Source of the DNA: Ruminococcus sp.
GTDB taxonomy: Bacteria > Bacillota > Clostridia > Oscillospirales > Ruminococcaceae
Direction: 5' to 3'
DNA length: 64,000 bases
NCBI RefSeq assembly: GCF_019417665.1
Contig: NZ_DXUU01000005.1
Span: forward strand, 29,828-93,827
How positions within the stretch are numbered: position 1 is the stretch's first letter; each line of letters starts with the position of its first letter. Positions 1 to 8,572 of this stretch are shown in pieces. The notes beneath the pieces are model-generated. The model was not told where the DNA came from, searched no databases, and saw only the letters and a program-made list of their open reading frames with translations. The translations under genes and the position numbers were made by a program.

Positions 1-928
1 TTGTTGTTGTTGTCTGTTTTTCCGTTGTGGTAGTTGCGGCAGGTTCTGTTGTTTCAACGGGAGTGGTTTCACCGTTCAGATAAGTGGAATCAAGCAGATT
101 TGCCCAATAATTGCCCATATTTTCATATCCAGCTTCATTTGGATGTACACCGTCATACAGATCAGTATTTTGATCTACGACGCTGTGTATGTCTGCAAAT
201 GCAATCTTATCACCAGCGGCCTGCTTTTCTGCTACAAGATTCTGAATAGAAGTATTGTAGGAATCAATACACCCTTGTATGGTAGCAGTAAAGCCCTCTG
301 GATCTGCGGCATAGGAAAGACCATACGACCAAAGCCAATCATAACGTTCCGCCACATTGATGTCTGGAATCGTGGAAACGTACAGAAGATCGTTCTCTCC
401 GTCCATACTTGCCAGGATCGTATCTACCAGATTTTCCAGCCGATCAATGATGCCGTTGTTATAGTTGCTAAGGATATCGTTTGTGCCAATCTGGAGAAGT
501 ACTACATCCGGGTCATAAGCTTCGATCATATTCTGACCGTTTCCATAGTTGCTGTTGATCGTTTCCAGGATTCCCTGGCGCGTTTCTGTACCAGTGATAT
601 ACTGGATAGCATAGCCGCTGTAACCAGCGTAATTGCCGTCATAAGTGACGGATTTTCCGTTGTAACTGAACGATTCTGAATTGCTGCCCTTTGGTCCCAC
701 CATATCAATGTTGGAATAACCCTTCTGCTCCAGTTCGTGGTATAGGTACTTGCGATAGCCGCCGCCGGTCCAATAGCCATCGGTGATAGAATCACCAAGA
801 GCCATGATTTTGACATCTGAAGCACTGTCCGTTTGCTGTGCGGCAGATACGTTCAGGCCACTTGTGATCACAGAAGTAAAACACAAAGCACATGCCGCTG
901 CAAGCGATACGAATTTTGTTTGTTTCAT
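1..928 (-). CDS. Secreted SGNH/GDSL-type hydrolase (probable carbohydrate esterase), C-terminus beyond the window
   Basis: The frame opens at ATG 928 behind an AAAGGA ribosome site and is still open at base 1, giving 309 codons. The N-terminus is a signal peptide (MKQTKFVSLAAACALCFTS, then a stretch ending near SAA). The SGNH blocks are visible in order: block I ALGDSITDG near residue 43, a GTND block III, and DGVHPNEAGY carrying the Asp and His of the catalytic site. The catalytic domain is followed by a Thr-rich linker (TTEPAATTTTEKQTTTT) that runs off the edge. Known: CE3-like acetyl-xylan esterases of ruminococci have this architecture and often carry a dockerin or binding module after such a linker. 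Inference: an extracellular deacetylase acting on plant polysaccharide; substrate and missing module are unknown. Confidence 0.85.
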   Translation of the reverse strand, partial: MKQTKFVSLAAACALCFTSVITSGLNVSAAQQTDSASDVKIMALGDSITDGYWTGGGYRKYLYHELEQKGYSNIDMVGPKGSNSESFSYNGKSVTYDGNYAGYSGYAIQYITGTETRQGILETINSNYGNGQNMIEAYDPDVVLLQIGTNDILSNYNNGIIDRLENLVDTILASMDGENDLLYVSTIPDINVAERYDWLWSYGLSYAADPEGFTATIQGCIDSYNTSIQNLVAEKQAAGDKIAFADIHSVVDQNTDLYDGVHPNEAGYENMGNYWANLLDSTYLNGETTPVETTEPAATTTTEKQTTTT

Positions 929-999
929 AATGAATCATTCCTTTCCGAATCTCCCGAAATTGGAAAAATGCCGGAATTTCGGGGACTTTTTATACTTTT

Positions 1000-1028
1000 A
1001 GTATACTATTCCCCACTGGAAAAGTCAA
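1000..1028 (-). promoter_or_regulatory. Sigma-A promoter of the SGNH hydrolase
   Basis: On the minus strand TTGACT (1023-1028) and TATACT (1000-1005) are separated by exactly 17 bp, about 70 bp upstream of the start codon. The leader holds an inverted repeat (roughly 953-985, CCCGAAATT against AATTTCGGG) that could fold in the mRNA. The rest of 1030-1260 shows no gene. Confidence 0.7.
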
Positions 1029-1261
1029 GGACTTTTGGAAAGATTTACACAAGGTTCAAGAAGCAGGAAATCATCTTCTTTTTATGTGTTGGAGTATCTA
1101 TAAAATTACATTGAAATTGCGCCGTTCTTGAGCTTTTTGAATAATATTCGCATTTGTAGGAGATGGTGCTGTTATTCTGCTGCATATTTTCCCCATTATT
1201 GCGAATAGATTTGTGAAATTGCATGAAGCATCAGAAGATACATAAATTTGAAAAAAGAATA

Positions 1262-1292
1262 AAAAAACTCCCACTACAGTGAGAGCTTTTTG
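1262..1292 (-). terminator. Rho-independent terminator after rplA
   Basis: Read on the minus strand, a 7-bp stem (CTCTCAC/GTGGGAG, one G-T pair, TGTA loop) is followed by a run of T. It ends the rpmG-secE-nusG-rplK-rplA unit, so rplJ-rplL are not co-transcribed immediately downstream. Confidence 0.75.
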
Positions 1293-1329
1293 AAACGTCC
1301 AAAGGATGTTTGATACAGTTTAATCTTAC

Positions 1330-2025
1330 TTAGACACCATACTTGCTGGTAGCAACCTTTACGCCGACACCCATTGTAGAAGTTACGGTGCAGGACTTCA
1401 GGTAGGTACCCTTTGCAGCAGACGGCTTTGCTTTAACGATAGCTTCCATCAGAGTCTCGAAGTTCTGAACCAGCTTTTCAGCACCGAAAGATGCCTTGCC
1501 GATAGGGCAGTGAATGATATTGGTCTTATCAAGACGATACTCGATCTTACCAGCCTTAGCCTCAGTGATAGCTTTAGCAACATCCGGCGTTACAGTACCA
1601 GCCTTCGGGTTCGGCATCAGTCCGCGGGGACCAAGCACCTTACCGAGACGGCCAACCAGACCCATCATGTCCGGAGAAGCGATAACTACATCGAAGTCCA
1701 TCCAGTTTTCCTTGGTGATCTTGTCCACCAGATCCTGACCGCCTACATAATCCGCACCGGCTGCCTTTGCTGCTTCGTACTTGTCTTCCTTGCAGAAAAC
1801 GCAGACACGAACGTTCTTACCAGTACCATTCGGCAGTACAACTGCACCACGAACCTGCTGGTCAGCGTGACGGGAGTCAACGCCCAGACGGATATGTGCC
1901 TCAACGGTCTCGTCGAACTTTGCCTTTGCATTGGTGCAAACCAGAGCCAGAGCTTCTTCTGAAGCGTACTGCTTGGTGCTGTCTACAGCCTTCCGGCTGT
2001 CATTATATTTCTTACCGTGTTTCAT
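1330..2025 (-). CDS. rplA: 50S ribosomal protein L1
   Basis: A 231-residue protein of normal L1 length. It binds 23S rRNA at the L1 stalk and helps release deacylated tRNA from the E site; in many bacteria it also represses its own operon. The conserved L1 signature is clear ([18 protein letters not shown] in the central part) and the C-terminus keeps the usual GVGVKV-type ending. The start has a strong site (AGGAGGATTATATAAATG). It is the last gene of the minus-strand unit that begins with rpmG, stops with TAA, and is followed by a terminator. Confidence 0.97.
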   Translation of the reverse strand: MKHGKKYNDSRKAVDSTKQYASEEALALVCTNAKAKFDETVEAHIRLGVDSRHADQQVRGAVVLPNGTGKNVRVCVFCKEDKYEAAKAAGADYVGGQDLVDKITKENWMDFDVVIASPDMMGLVGRLGKVLGPRGLMPNPKAGTVTPDVAKAITEAKAGKIEYRLDKTNIIHCPIGKASFGAEKLVQNFETLMEAIVKAKPSAAKGTYLKSCTVTSTMGVGVKVATSKYGV

Positions 2026-2117
2026 TTATATAATCCTCCTAGTGTAGTGGTAGTACCGGGTCGCTCATACGCTGATCCGGTTAGCGGAAATTTCCTCCCA
2101 CCGACGTTCGGCTTCCG

Positions 2118-2543
2118 TTAGTCAACGACAACGATACCCATCGAACGGGCAGTACCAGCGATCATGCTCATTGCAGCCTCAAGAGAACCTGCATTCAGAT
2201 CCGGCATCTTCTGCTCTGCGATCTTCTGGATCTGTTCCTTGGTGATGTTAGCCACTTTTTTCTTGTTCGGCTCACCGGAAGCAGTGTCGATACCGCAGGC
2301 CTTCTTGATCAGAACAGCTGCCGGCGGTGTCTTAGTAACAAAGGTGAACGAACGATCCGCATAAACGGTGATAACGACCGGAATGATCATACCGATGTCG
2401 TTCTTGGTACGCTCGTTGAATTCCTTTGTGAACGCCATAATGTTTACACCGTGCTGACCCAGCGCCGGGCCAACCGGAGGAGCAGGTGTTGCTTTACCTG
2501 CGGGAATCTGAAGCTTAATAAAACCTGTTACCTTCTGTGCCAT
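2118..2543 (-). CDS. rplK: 50S ribosomal protein L11
   Basis: Encodes 141 residues, the standard L11 length, from [11 protein letters not shown]. The N-terminal proline-rich hinge [17 protein letters not shown] and the C-terminal rRNA-binding domain ending in SMGIVVVD are both present. L11 forms the GTPase-associated centre with 23S rRNA. An in-frame ATG five codons upstream exists, but GGAGGTG sits 5-6 nt before the chosen ATG and family alignment supports it. It lies between nusG and rplA in the usual order. Confidence 0.97.
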   Translation of the reverse strand: MAQKVTGFIKLQIPAGKATPAPPVGPALGQHGVNIMAFTKEFNERTKNDIGMIIPVVITVYADRSFTFVTKTPPAAVLIKKACGIDTASGEPNKKKVANITKEQIQKIAEQKMPDLNAGSLEAAMSMIAGTARSMGIVVVD

Positions 2544-2663
2544 ATTGCACACCTCCATATTGTGGTAAATGGCGAGACGAAATTTGTCTCTCCCACCGGA
2601 ACCGAAAGAGATCCGGATTCCGAATTGATTTTTTGCATGTATGCAAATTCATGCAGTATTGCA

Positions 2664-3191
2664 TTAGTCGTCCTGACGAATCACCTGATTGAGCTGCAAT
2701 GTCGCCGCTGTTTCACGGCCGAACATTGAGATCATAACATCAACAGTGCCGTCTTCCAGATTGATAGCCTGTACAACACCGGAGAAGCCGTCCATTGCCG
2801 TACCGGAAATGATGACGGTATCGCCGACCTCGTAGTTGACCTGTACGCTTGTGCCAAGATCTACGCCCAGCGCCGCCACTTCTTTTTCAGAAAGGGGAGT
2901 CGGCTCAGATCCGGGACCTACAAAACCGGTCACACCGCGGATATTCTTGACCACATGCCAGGTATCATCTGTATAGATCATTTTCAGCAGAACATATCCA
3001 GGGAACGTCTTGCGTTCTACTTCTTTTGTTTTGCCGTCTGTGATCTCAGTCACCTTTTCGGTAGGGACCTGAACTTCCAGGATGAGGTCATGAAGCTTTC
3101 GGTTTTCAACCACTTTTTCAATATCCTGGGCTACTTTGTTTTCATAGCCGGAATAAGTGTGAATGACATACCATTTTGCTGCCTCTGACAT
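2664..3191 (-). CDS. nusG: Transcription termination/antitermination factor NusG
   Basis: A 175-residue protein with the NGN domain first (WYVIHTYSGYENKVA near residue 7, then the FPGYVLLKM segment) and a C-terminal KOW domain (GDTVIISGTAMDGFSGVVQAI). It binds the RNA polymerase clamp and links transcription to ribosomes or Rho. The site GGGAGG lies 8-9 nt before the ATG. It is downstream of secE as in most Firmicutes. Nothing unusual is seen. Confidence 0.96.
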   Translation of the reverse strand: MSEAAKWYVIHTYSGYENKVAQDIEKVVENRKLHDLILEVQVPTEKVTEITDGKTKEVERKTFPGYVLLKMIYTDDTWHVVKNIRGVTGFVGPGSEPTPLSEKEVAALGVDLGTSVQVNYEVGDTVIISGTAMDGFSGVVQAINLEDGTVDVMISMFGRETAATLQLNQVIRQDD

Positions 3192-3220
3192 AATAAATCC
3201 TCCCTGTTCTGGTCACAAAA

Positions 3221-3541
3221 TTAATTAGAAAGTCCCATTAAGAACTGCATCAGTTTCAGCAGACCGGTATCAATAAGACCGACTACAATAGAACCGATGA
3301 TAACAACTGCCAGAACGACCAGCGTGTTGTTAAAGACTTTCTTTCGATCCGGCCAAACGACCTTTTTGAATTCCTTCTTCAGGTCTTTGAACCAGCCGGC
3401 AATTCTGGAAAAGAAGCCTTTCTTTTCCTTGGTTTCTTTTTTGCCCTTGCTGCCGGATTTGTTGGAGTCTGCTTTTGCAGCTGCCTTTTTCGCCTTTTTC
3501 TCGACAGCTTCCTGTCCGGCGTTTTTTTCAATATCAGCCAT
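3221..3541 (-). CDS. secE: Preprotein translocase subunit SecE
   Basis: About 106 residues. The first half is a Lys/Ala/Glu-rich hydrophilic stretch, followed by the amphipathic helix and clamp region (FKDLKKEFKKVVWPDRK) and one hydrophobic membrane helix (NTLVVLAVVIIGSIVVGLI). SecE stabilises SecY in the membrane channel. Bacterial SecE with one membrane segment is typical of Gram-positives; the long charged N-terminus is common in clostridia. The start MADIEKN is preferred because GGGGG lies just upstream; an ATG five codons earlier is possible. Confidence 0.92.
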   Translation of the reverse strand: MADIEKNAGQEAVEKKAKKAAAKADSNKSGSKGKKETKEKKGFFSRIAGWFKDLKKEFKKVVWPDRKKVFNNTLVVLAVVIIGSIVVGLIDTGLLKLMQFLMGLSN

Positions 3542-3555
3542 TGCTTGGACCCCCA

Positions 3556-3705
3556 TTACTTTGTCTCTCTGTGCAGCGTATGCTTCCGGCAGAACTTGCA
3601 GTGTTTGTTCATCTCAATCCGTTCCGGATTGTTCCGCTTGTTCTTCTTAGTTACATAGTTGCGGCGCTTGCATTCTGTACAAGCCAGTGTTACTTTCACT
3701 CTCAT
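3556..3705 (-). CDS. rpmG: 50S ribosomal protein L33
   Basis: A short gene of 49 codons plus [20 protein letters not shown] to HRETK. It has the L33 zinc-binding cysteine pairs (CTEC near the N-terminus and CKFC near the C-terminus) and a strongly basic composition. L33 is a small 50S protein near the E site. The ATG is preceded by GGAGGTG 5 nt upstream. It is the first gene of the unit, directly before secE, the classical rpmG-secE-nusG order. Confidence 0.95.
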   Translation of the reverse strand: MRVKVTLACTECKRRNYVTKKNKRNNPERIEMNKHCKFCRKHTLHRETK

Positions 3706-3881
3706 GATCGGCACCTCCTGCTCGTTATACTTCTTCCGTATGCGGAAGCCGGATCGTCCTTTTCAGAGACATCCGAATCGTTTGCCTCCCTCAGTACCGC
3801 AGGGACATATTCACACAAAAAAACGGGACGTCCGACCCGCATTTGTGCAAAAAAATAAACCCCATACGAAGAGGTGTTTTC

Positions 3882-3910
3882 AGTATACCACATCTCGCCG
3901 GAAATGTCAA
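3882..3910 (-). promoter_or_regulatory. Sigma-A promoter of rpmG-secE-nusG-rplK-rplA
   Basis: Minus-strand consensus TTGACA (3905-3910), 17-bp spacer, TATACT (3882-3887). It lies about 180 bp before rpmG. The near-perfect boxes fit a strongly expressed ribosomal unit. Confidence 0.85.
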
Positions 3911-3979
3911 GCGTTTTTGCGATTTTTTTCTCTGCTTAGGAAAAAACGGGACTTGCTCCTCTTTTTTTACAAAAAACCC

Positions 3980-4008
3980 TTGCAGATTTTTGTAAATTAT
4001 GATAAAAT
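3980..4008 (+). promoter_or_regulatory. Probable promoter for ddl-murI-argS direction
   Basis: Plus-strand TTGCAG (3980-3985) and TAAAAT (4003-4008) with a 17-bp spacer, divergent from the rpmG promoter. The following 200 bp up to ddl contain no convincing gene, only A/T-rich sequence and short dyads. Confidence 0.6.
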
Positions 4009-4219
4009 AGAGGACATGGTATCTGAGGGAACTTGTTTTTCTGAAAAAATTCGTTCTTTCAGAAGGAATGGTACAGAAAAAGCTGTATCGGTTCTAAAAC
4101 GGCATGTGAAACTGATATATAATAATTGGTGCAATTGGTGTGTTATCGATCATCATGCACAATGATGCAGCACAGTGAGCGCAATGACCGGAAAACAATT
4201 GAAAAGGGAGTTTTGACAC

Positions 4220-5293
4220 ATGGCAAAAATCAGAGTAGCTGTCCTGTTCGGCGGCGTTTCGAGTGAGCACGATGTTTCGCTGATCTCAGCAGAAAATGTC
4301 ATCCGCAGTATTCCGAAGGAGAAATATGAGGTGCTCTGCATCGGTATCACCAAGAAAGGACGCTGGCTGTATTTCCCCGGCGATATCTCTGAGATTTCCA
4401 CAGGTGCATGGGAACAGAATCCGGACTGCACGGCGGCGATCCTTTCTCCCGATCCACTGCATGGCGGCATTGTTACCATGGAAAATGGGGAAACTTTCAT
4501 TAAAAAAGTAGACGTGGTATTTCCGGTGCTTCACGGCAGAAACGGCGAGGACGGCAGAATTCAGGGGATCTTTGAGATGGCACGTATTCCCTATGTGGGC
4601 TGCGGTGTTCTGAGCAGTGCAGTCTGCATGGACAAAGGCATGACCCATACGGTACTTGATTATAATGGTATCCAGACGGCAAAGTGGGCGTGTGTGCACC
4701 AGCGTGATCTGAACAAGTTGGATGAAAAATGTATTGCCATTGCAGAAACGCTGGGATTTCCTCTGTTTGTGAAGCCGGCAAATGCAGGATCTTCTGTTGG
4801 CGTCAATAAGGCAACAGATCTGGACTCTCTGAAAGATGCCATCCAGATCGGCTTTACTCACGATGAAAAGGTTATTATTGAAGAATTTATTGAAGGCAGA
4901 GAACTGGAGGTAGCTGTATTCGGTTATGATGCACCTTTTGCCTCCTACGTGGGCGAGATCGAGCCGGCAGCGGAATTCTATGACTATGATGACAAATATG
5001 TCAATGGCACTTCGAAGCTGTACATTCCGGCACGGATCTCGGAACAGGATTCCGATCGAATTCGAGAGACAGCACTGCGGGCATATACGCTTCTTGGCTG
5101 CAAAGGACTGTCCCGTGTGGATTTCTTCCTGTCCAAAAACAGTTCTATTATCCTCAACGAAGTCAATACGCTGCCAGGCTTCACTAGCATCAGCATGTAC
5201 CCCAAGCTCATGGAACATCTTGGCATGAAGCAGGAATATCTGGTGGATAAACTCATTGAACAGGCCATGGACAATGCAGCGAGAACCTATTGA
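4220..5293 (+). CDS. ddl: D-alanine--D-alanine ligase
   Basis: 357 residues, normal for the family. It joins two D-alanines with ATP in the cytoplasm to make the terminus of the peptidoglycan stem peptide. The N-terminal domain starts with VAVLFGGVSSEHDVSLISA, the ATP-grasp central domain includes FVKPANAGSSVGV near residue 190, and the C-terminal metal-binding segment IILNEVNTLPGFT is intact. The ATG has a GGGAG site 8-9 nt upstream. It stands 31 nt before murI, so two cell-wall precursor genes are probably co-transcribed. Confidence 0.96.
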   Translation: MAKIRVAVLFGGVSSEHDVSLISAENVIRSIPKEKYEVLCIGITKKGRWLYFPGDISEISTGAWEQNPDCTAAILSPDPLHGGIVTMENGETFIKKVDVVFPVLHGRNGEDGRIQGIFEMARIPYVGCGVLSSAVCMDKGMTHTVLDYNGIQTAKWACVHQRDLNKLDEKCIAIAETLGFPLFVKPANAGSSVGVNKATDLDSLKDAIQIGFTHDEKVIIEEFIEGRELEVAVFGYDAPFASYVGEIEPAAEFYDYDDKYVNGTSKLYIPARISEQDSDRIRETALRAYTLLGCKGLSRVDFFLSKNSSIILNEVNTLPGFTSISMYPKLMEHLGMKQEYLVDKLIEQAMDNAARTY

Positions 5294-5324
5294 TGAAAGG
5301 AGAAGCTGTCACACATGACAGCAG

Positions 5325-6137
5325 ATGACTAGCATGAAAAATGATGCCATTGGCGTTTTTGATTCTGGTATGGGCGGTCTGACGGCAGTCAAGGAACTGA
5401 ATGCGCTGCTGCCCCGGGAGAATATCATCTATTTCGGTGATACAGCACGCATTCCCTATGGTGGCCGCAGTCAGGAAACGATCATGCGTTATGCCAAAGA
5501 GGATGTGGCATTTCTACGGAAACATGCTGTGAAAATGATTATTGCAGCGTGCGGTACGGTAAGTTCCATTGTAGGAGATCGCCCTCTTGTGACAGATCTT
5601 CCTTTTACCGGTGTCGTGCTTCCGACAGTGGAAGCAGCGTGCCGTCTGACGAAAAACGGGAAGATCGGTGTGATCGGTACAGCGGCAACTGTCCGCAGCG
5701 GCAGCTATGTCCAGGCAATTCGGAAGATTCTCCCGGATGCTGAAGTGACGGTGCAGGCGTGTCCATTGTTTGTGCATCTGGTGGAAAACGGCTATACAGA
5801 TTTTCACAACCCGGTGACACGGCTTGTGGCAGAGGAATATCTCGCTCCGGTACGGCGTGCCGGCGTGGATACTCTGATTTTGGGCTGTACCCACTACCCG
5901 GTGATCCGAGATATCATCGCCGATCTTATGGGATCGGAGGTGCAGCTCATCTCCTCCGGTGCAGAGGCGGCAAAATATGCCCGGCGCTGCTTGGAAGAAC
6001 GGGATCTGCTGACAGATCGGGAGACACCTGGTGAAAATATTTACTATGTTAGCGATAGCACAGAGATGTTCATTGAAAATGCCGGACATTTTCTGCACCA
6101 GAATGTGGTGGGAAAGGTGTTCCGGTGCAGCTTGTAA
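5325..6137 (+). CDS. murI: Glutamate racemase (MurI-like)
   Basis: 270 residues. It interconverts L- and D-glutamate for peptidoglycan. The Asp/Ser motif FDSGMGGLT is near residue 12, the first catalytic cysteine is Cys76 and the second is Cys188 in LGCTHYP. Oddity: the first cysteine block reads AACGTVSS, where the family usually has ACNTA; the asparagine position is glycine. The start is uncertain: ATG 5325 and ATG 5334 are both possible, and the best ribosome site (AAAGGAG near 5297) is about 20 nt away, next to a five-codon mini-frame ending in TAG. Its place after ddl supports a wall-precursor role. Confidence 0.88.
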   Translation: MTSMKNDAIGVFDSGMGGLTAVKELNALLPRENIIYFGDTARIPYGGRSQETIMRYAKEDVAFLRKHAVKMIIAACGTVSSIVGDRPLVTDLPFTGVVLPTVEAACRLTKNGKIGVIGTAATVRSGSYVQAIRKILPDAEVTVQACPLFVHLVENGYTDFHNPVTRLVAEEYLAPVRRAGVDTLILGCTHYPVIRDIIADLMGSEVQLISSGAEAAKYARRCLEERDLLTDRETPGENIYYVSDSTEMFIENAGHFLHQNVVGKVFRCSL

Positions 6138-6159
6138 CGAAAGAAGTGACGCAAGAGAC

Positions 6160-6615
6160 ATGGAGTCAGTTTTAATTAAAATGAAGAGCCGGCAGATCAC
6201 GCCGGACGATGAGGAAGAGACCGAGCTGGTGACTACCGGCACATGTGACCGGAAGGACGGCATTGTGACGTTATCCTATGAGGATACGGATGCCACCGGG
6301 TTTGCCGGGTCTACGACTTCCATTCGTGTGGCAAACGATTCTCTGGTGACCATTCTCCGCAGCGGCAAGGCAAATTCCAATCTGACGCTGGAACTGGGGA
6401 AAAAGCATTTTTGCCTGTATCAGACGCCCTATGGCAATATGACCTTGGGGGTACAGGCAAAGCGGCTGTCCTGTATGATGGAAGAAGATCGGGGCAGCGT
6501 GGAAATGGAATATGTGATTGACCTCAATGCGGCTTTTTTATCGGAAAACGTGATCGAACTGCACTGGGAACTCCAGCAGGAGGAACCTGAATCGGCAGAA
6601 GAGCAGGAAGTATGA
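6160..6615 (+). CDS. DUF1934 (YwiB-like) small beta-barrel protein
   Basis: 151 residues from MESVLIKMKSRQI, acidic and beta-rich, without signal peptide or membrane segment. The pattern of paired strands and a segment resembling 'GNMTLGVQAKRL' fits the DUF1934/YwiB family, which has a calycin-like barrel fold and no established function. The chosen ATG has only a weak AAGAAG site; ATG 6181 is an alternative. In many Firmicutes this family sits directly before argS, as here (42 nt gap). Function remains unknown. Confidence 0.75.
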   Translation: MESVLIKMKSRQITPDDEEETELVTTGTCDRKDGIVTLSYEDTDATGFAGSTTSIRVANDSLVTILRSGKANSNLTLELGKKHFCLYQTPYGNMTLGVQAKRLSCMMEEDRGSVEMEYVIDLNAAFLSENVIELHWELQQEEPESAEEQEV

Positions 6616-6656
6616 GAAATACTTCTGAGATATATCGGAAAGGAACGAAGTGAAAC

Positions 6657-8348
6657 ATGGCAGATTGTATGAAAACAGCATCTGAGACATTATACCGGAT
6701 GCTTCTGGATGGACTGGGGCGGCTTGTGGCTGAGGAAAAGGTACCTGCTGAACCGATTCCGTCATTCCGGGTAGAGGTACCAGCGGATAAGTCCCATGGT
6801 GACTTTGCGGCAAATGTGGCAATGGTCAGCGCAAAGACTTTCCGTATGGCACCGAGAAAAATTGCAGAGCTGCTGCTGGGTGCAGTTTCCCTGGGGGGAA
6901 CGATTTTTTCCCGTGCAGAGATCGCCGGACCTGGTTTTATGAATTTCTTTTTGAAACAGGACTGGTTCGCACAGGTAGTGGAAACGGTTTTGACGGAAAA
7001 GGAACAGTACGGCAGAACCCAGACAGGCGCCGGAAAGCGGGCACTGGTGGAATTCGTATCTGCCAACCCCACTGGTCCTATGCATGTGGGTAATGCACGG
7101 GGCGGCGCACTGGGCGACAGTCTGGCGGAGATTTTGAGCTGGACCGGATGGGACGTACAGCGGGAATTCTATGTCAACGATGCCGGCAATCAGATTGAAA
7201 AGTTTGCCACATCTTTGGAAGTACGCTATTTGCAGCACTTTGATCCTGCCGTGGAAATGCCGGAAGATGCCTATCACGGTGCAGATATTACCGAACATGC
7301 GGAAAATTTCATTGCCGAAAACGGTGATAAATATGTGCAGACAGATGCAAAGACAAGACGGGATGCTCTGGTGGCATTTGCCCTGCCGAAGAATATTGCC
7401 GGTCTGGAAAGAGATCTGAAGAAATACCGCATTGTTTATGACAATTGGTTCCGGGAGAGCACCCTGCACCAAAATGGTCAGGTAAAATGGGTAGTCGATG
7501 AACTGACAAAACGCGGCTATACCTATGAGCAGGATGGTGCAGTTTGGTTCAAGGCTACGGAGTTTGGCGCAGACAAGGACTTTGTCCTGGTGCGTGCCAA
7601 TGGGATTCCTACTTATGTGGTGCCGGACATTGCGTATCATTATGACAAGCTTATGGGGCGGAAGTTCGATAAGGCAATCGACATTCTGGGTGCTGACCAC
7701 CATGGCTATGTGCCACGTCTGAAAGCTGCTCTGACAGCCCTTGGCGCAGATGCTGACCGGCTGGATGTGGTGCTCATGCAGATGGTAATGCTCATGCGGG
7801 ACGGTGAAGTAGTCAAGCTTTCCAAGCGCAGCGGTAAGGCAATCACACTGGTAACTCTGTTGGATGAGATCCCTTTGGATGCAGCAAGATTCTTCTTCAA
7901 CACCAGAGAGGCAAACTCTCACTTTGAGTTTGATCTGGATCTGGCAGTGGAGAAGTCCTCCCAGAACCCGGTATACTATGTGCAGTATGCCCACGCCAGA
8001 ATCTGTAGCCTTCTGCGTGCTATGGCAGAGGAAGGGCTGACTCTGGAACAGTGTGCACATGTGAATCTTTCTCTGCTGGAACAGCCCCAGGAACTGGAAC
8101 TGATCCGCCATCTGGCAGCATTTCCGTCGGAGCTGGATGCTGCGGCAAAGTCCTATGACCCGTCTAAGGTGACAAAATATGCCACAGAACTGGCGACTCT
8201 GTTTCACAAGTTTTACGATGCATGCAGCATCAAGTATGCAGAGACACCGGAGCTGAAACAGGCACGGCTATTGTTGTGCGAAGCGGCACGTCAGGCAATC
8301 GCAAACACCCTGCATATTCTGAAGGTGACCGCTCCAGAGAAGATGTAA
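6657..8348 (+). CDS. argS: Arginyl-tRNA synthetase
   Basis: 563 residues, standard for bacterial class Ia ArgRS. It charges tRNA-Arg in the cytoplasm. The N-terminal Add1 domain is followed by the HIGH-type motif HVGN at residues 143-146 in SANPTGPMHVGNARGG. The KMSKS equivalent is VKLSKRSGKAIT, lacking the canonical KMSKS as usual for ArgRS. The C-terminal anticodon-binding helical domain is complete. TAA stop. Confidence 0.96.
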   Translation: MADCMKTASETLYRMLLDGLGRLVAEEKVPAEPIPSFRVEVPADKSHGDFAANVAMVSAKTFRMAPRKIAELLLGAVSLGGTIFSRAEIAGPGFMNFFLKQDWFAQVVETVLTEKEQYGRTQTGAGKRALVEFVSANPTGPMHVGNARGGALGDSLAEILSWTGWDVQREFYVNDAGNQIEKFATSLEVRYLQHFDPAVEMPEDAYHGADITEHAENFIAENGDKYVQTDAKTRRDALVAFALPKNIAGLERDLKKYRIVYDNWFRESTLHQNGQVKWVVDELTKRGYTYEQDGAVWFKATEFGADKDFVLVRANGIPTYVVPDIAYHYDKLMGRKFDKAIDILGADHHGYVPRLKAALTALGADADRLDVVLMQMVMLMRDGEVVKLSKRSGKAITLVTLLDEIPLDAARFFFNTREANSHFEFDLDLAVEKSSQNPVYYVQYAHARICSLLRAMAEEGLTLEQCAHVNLSLLEQPQELELIRHLAAFPSELDAAAKSYDPSKVTKYATELATLFHKFYDACSIKYAETPELKQARLLLCEAARQAIANTLHILKVTAPEKM

Positions 8349-8572
8349 TTTCCGGAAACAGAGGAAAAGGTTACAAATAAGTTACAGAGAAAAGCACGGA
8401 ATTCTGTGTGATTTTGGTGGAAAATGCAGAGAAAACAGCTGAATACGCAGAAAGCTGAAGAAACTTTAACAAAATATCCACATATCCAGCTGGATAATGT
8501 GTTACAATTTGTAATATATTGAGCAGGCGGAGCTTTGTGACCACAGGATTTAAAAATGAAAGGAAGTTCCAT

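Noticed and set aside
5315..5332. Five-codon mini-frame ending in TAG before murI as an amber-controlled leader
   Set aside because: Too short to judge; the AAAGGAG site there may simply serve murI poorly. No independent support.
6762..8207. Very long open frame antisense to argS (about 480 codons), and similar ones antisense to ftsX-M23 hydrolase (11336-13006) and to mtmC-mtmB (44974-46110)
   Set aside because: They mirror well-supported genes, have Cys/His-rich random-looking products, no ribosome site and no family resemblance. They are frame shadows caused by codon bias.
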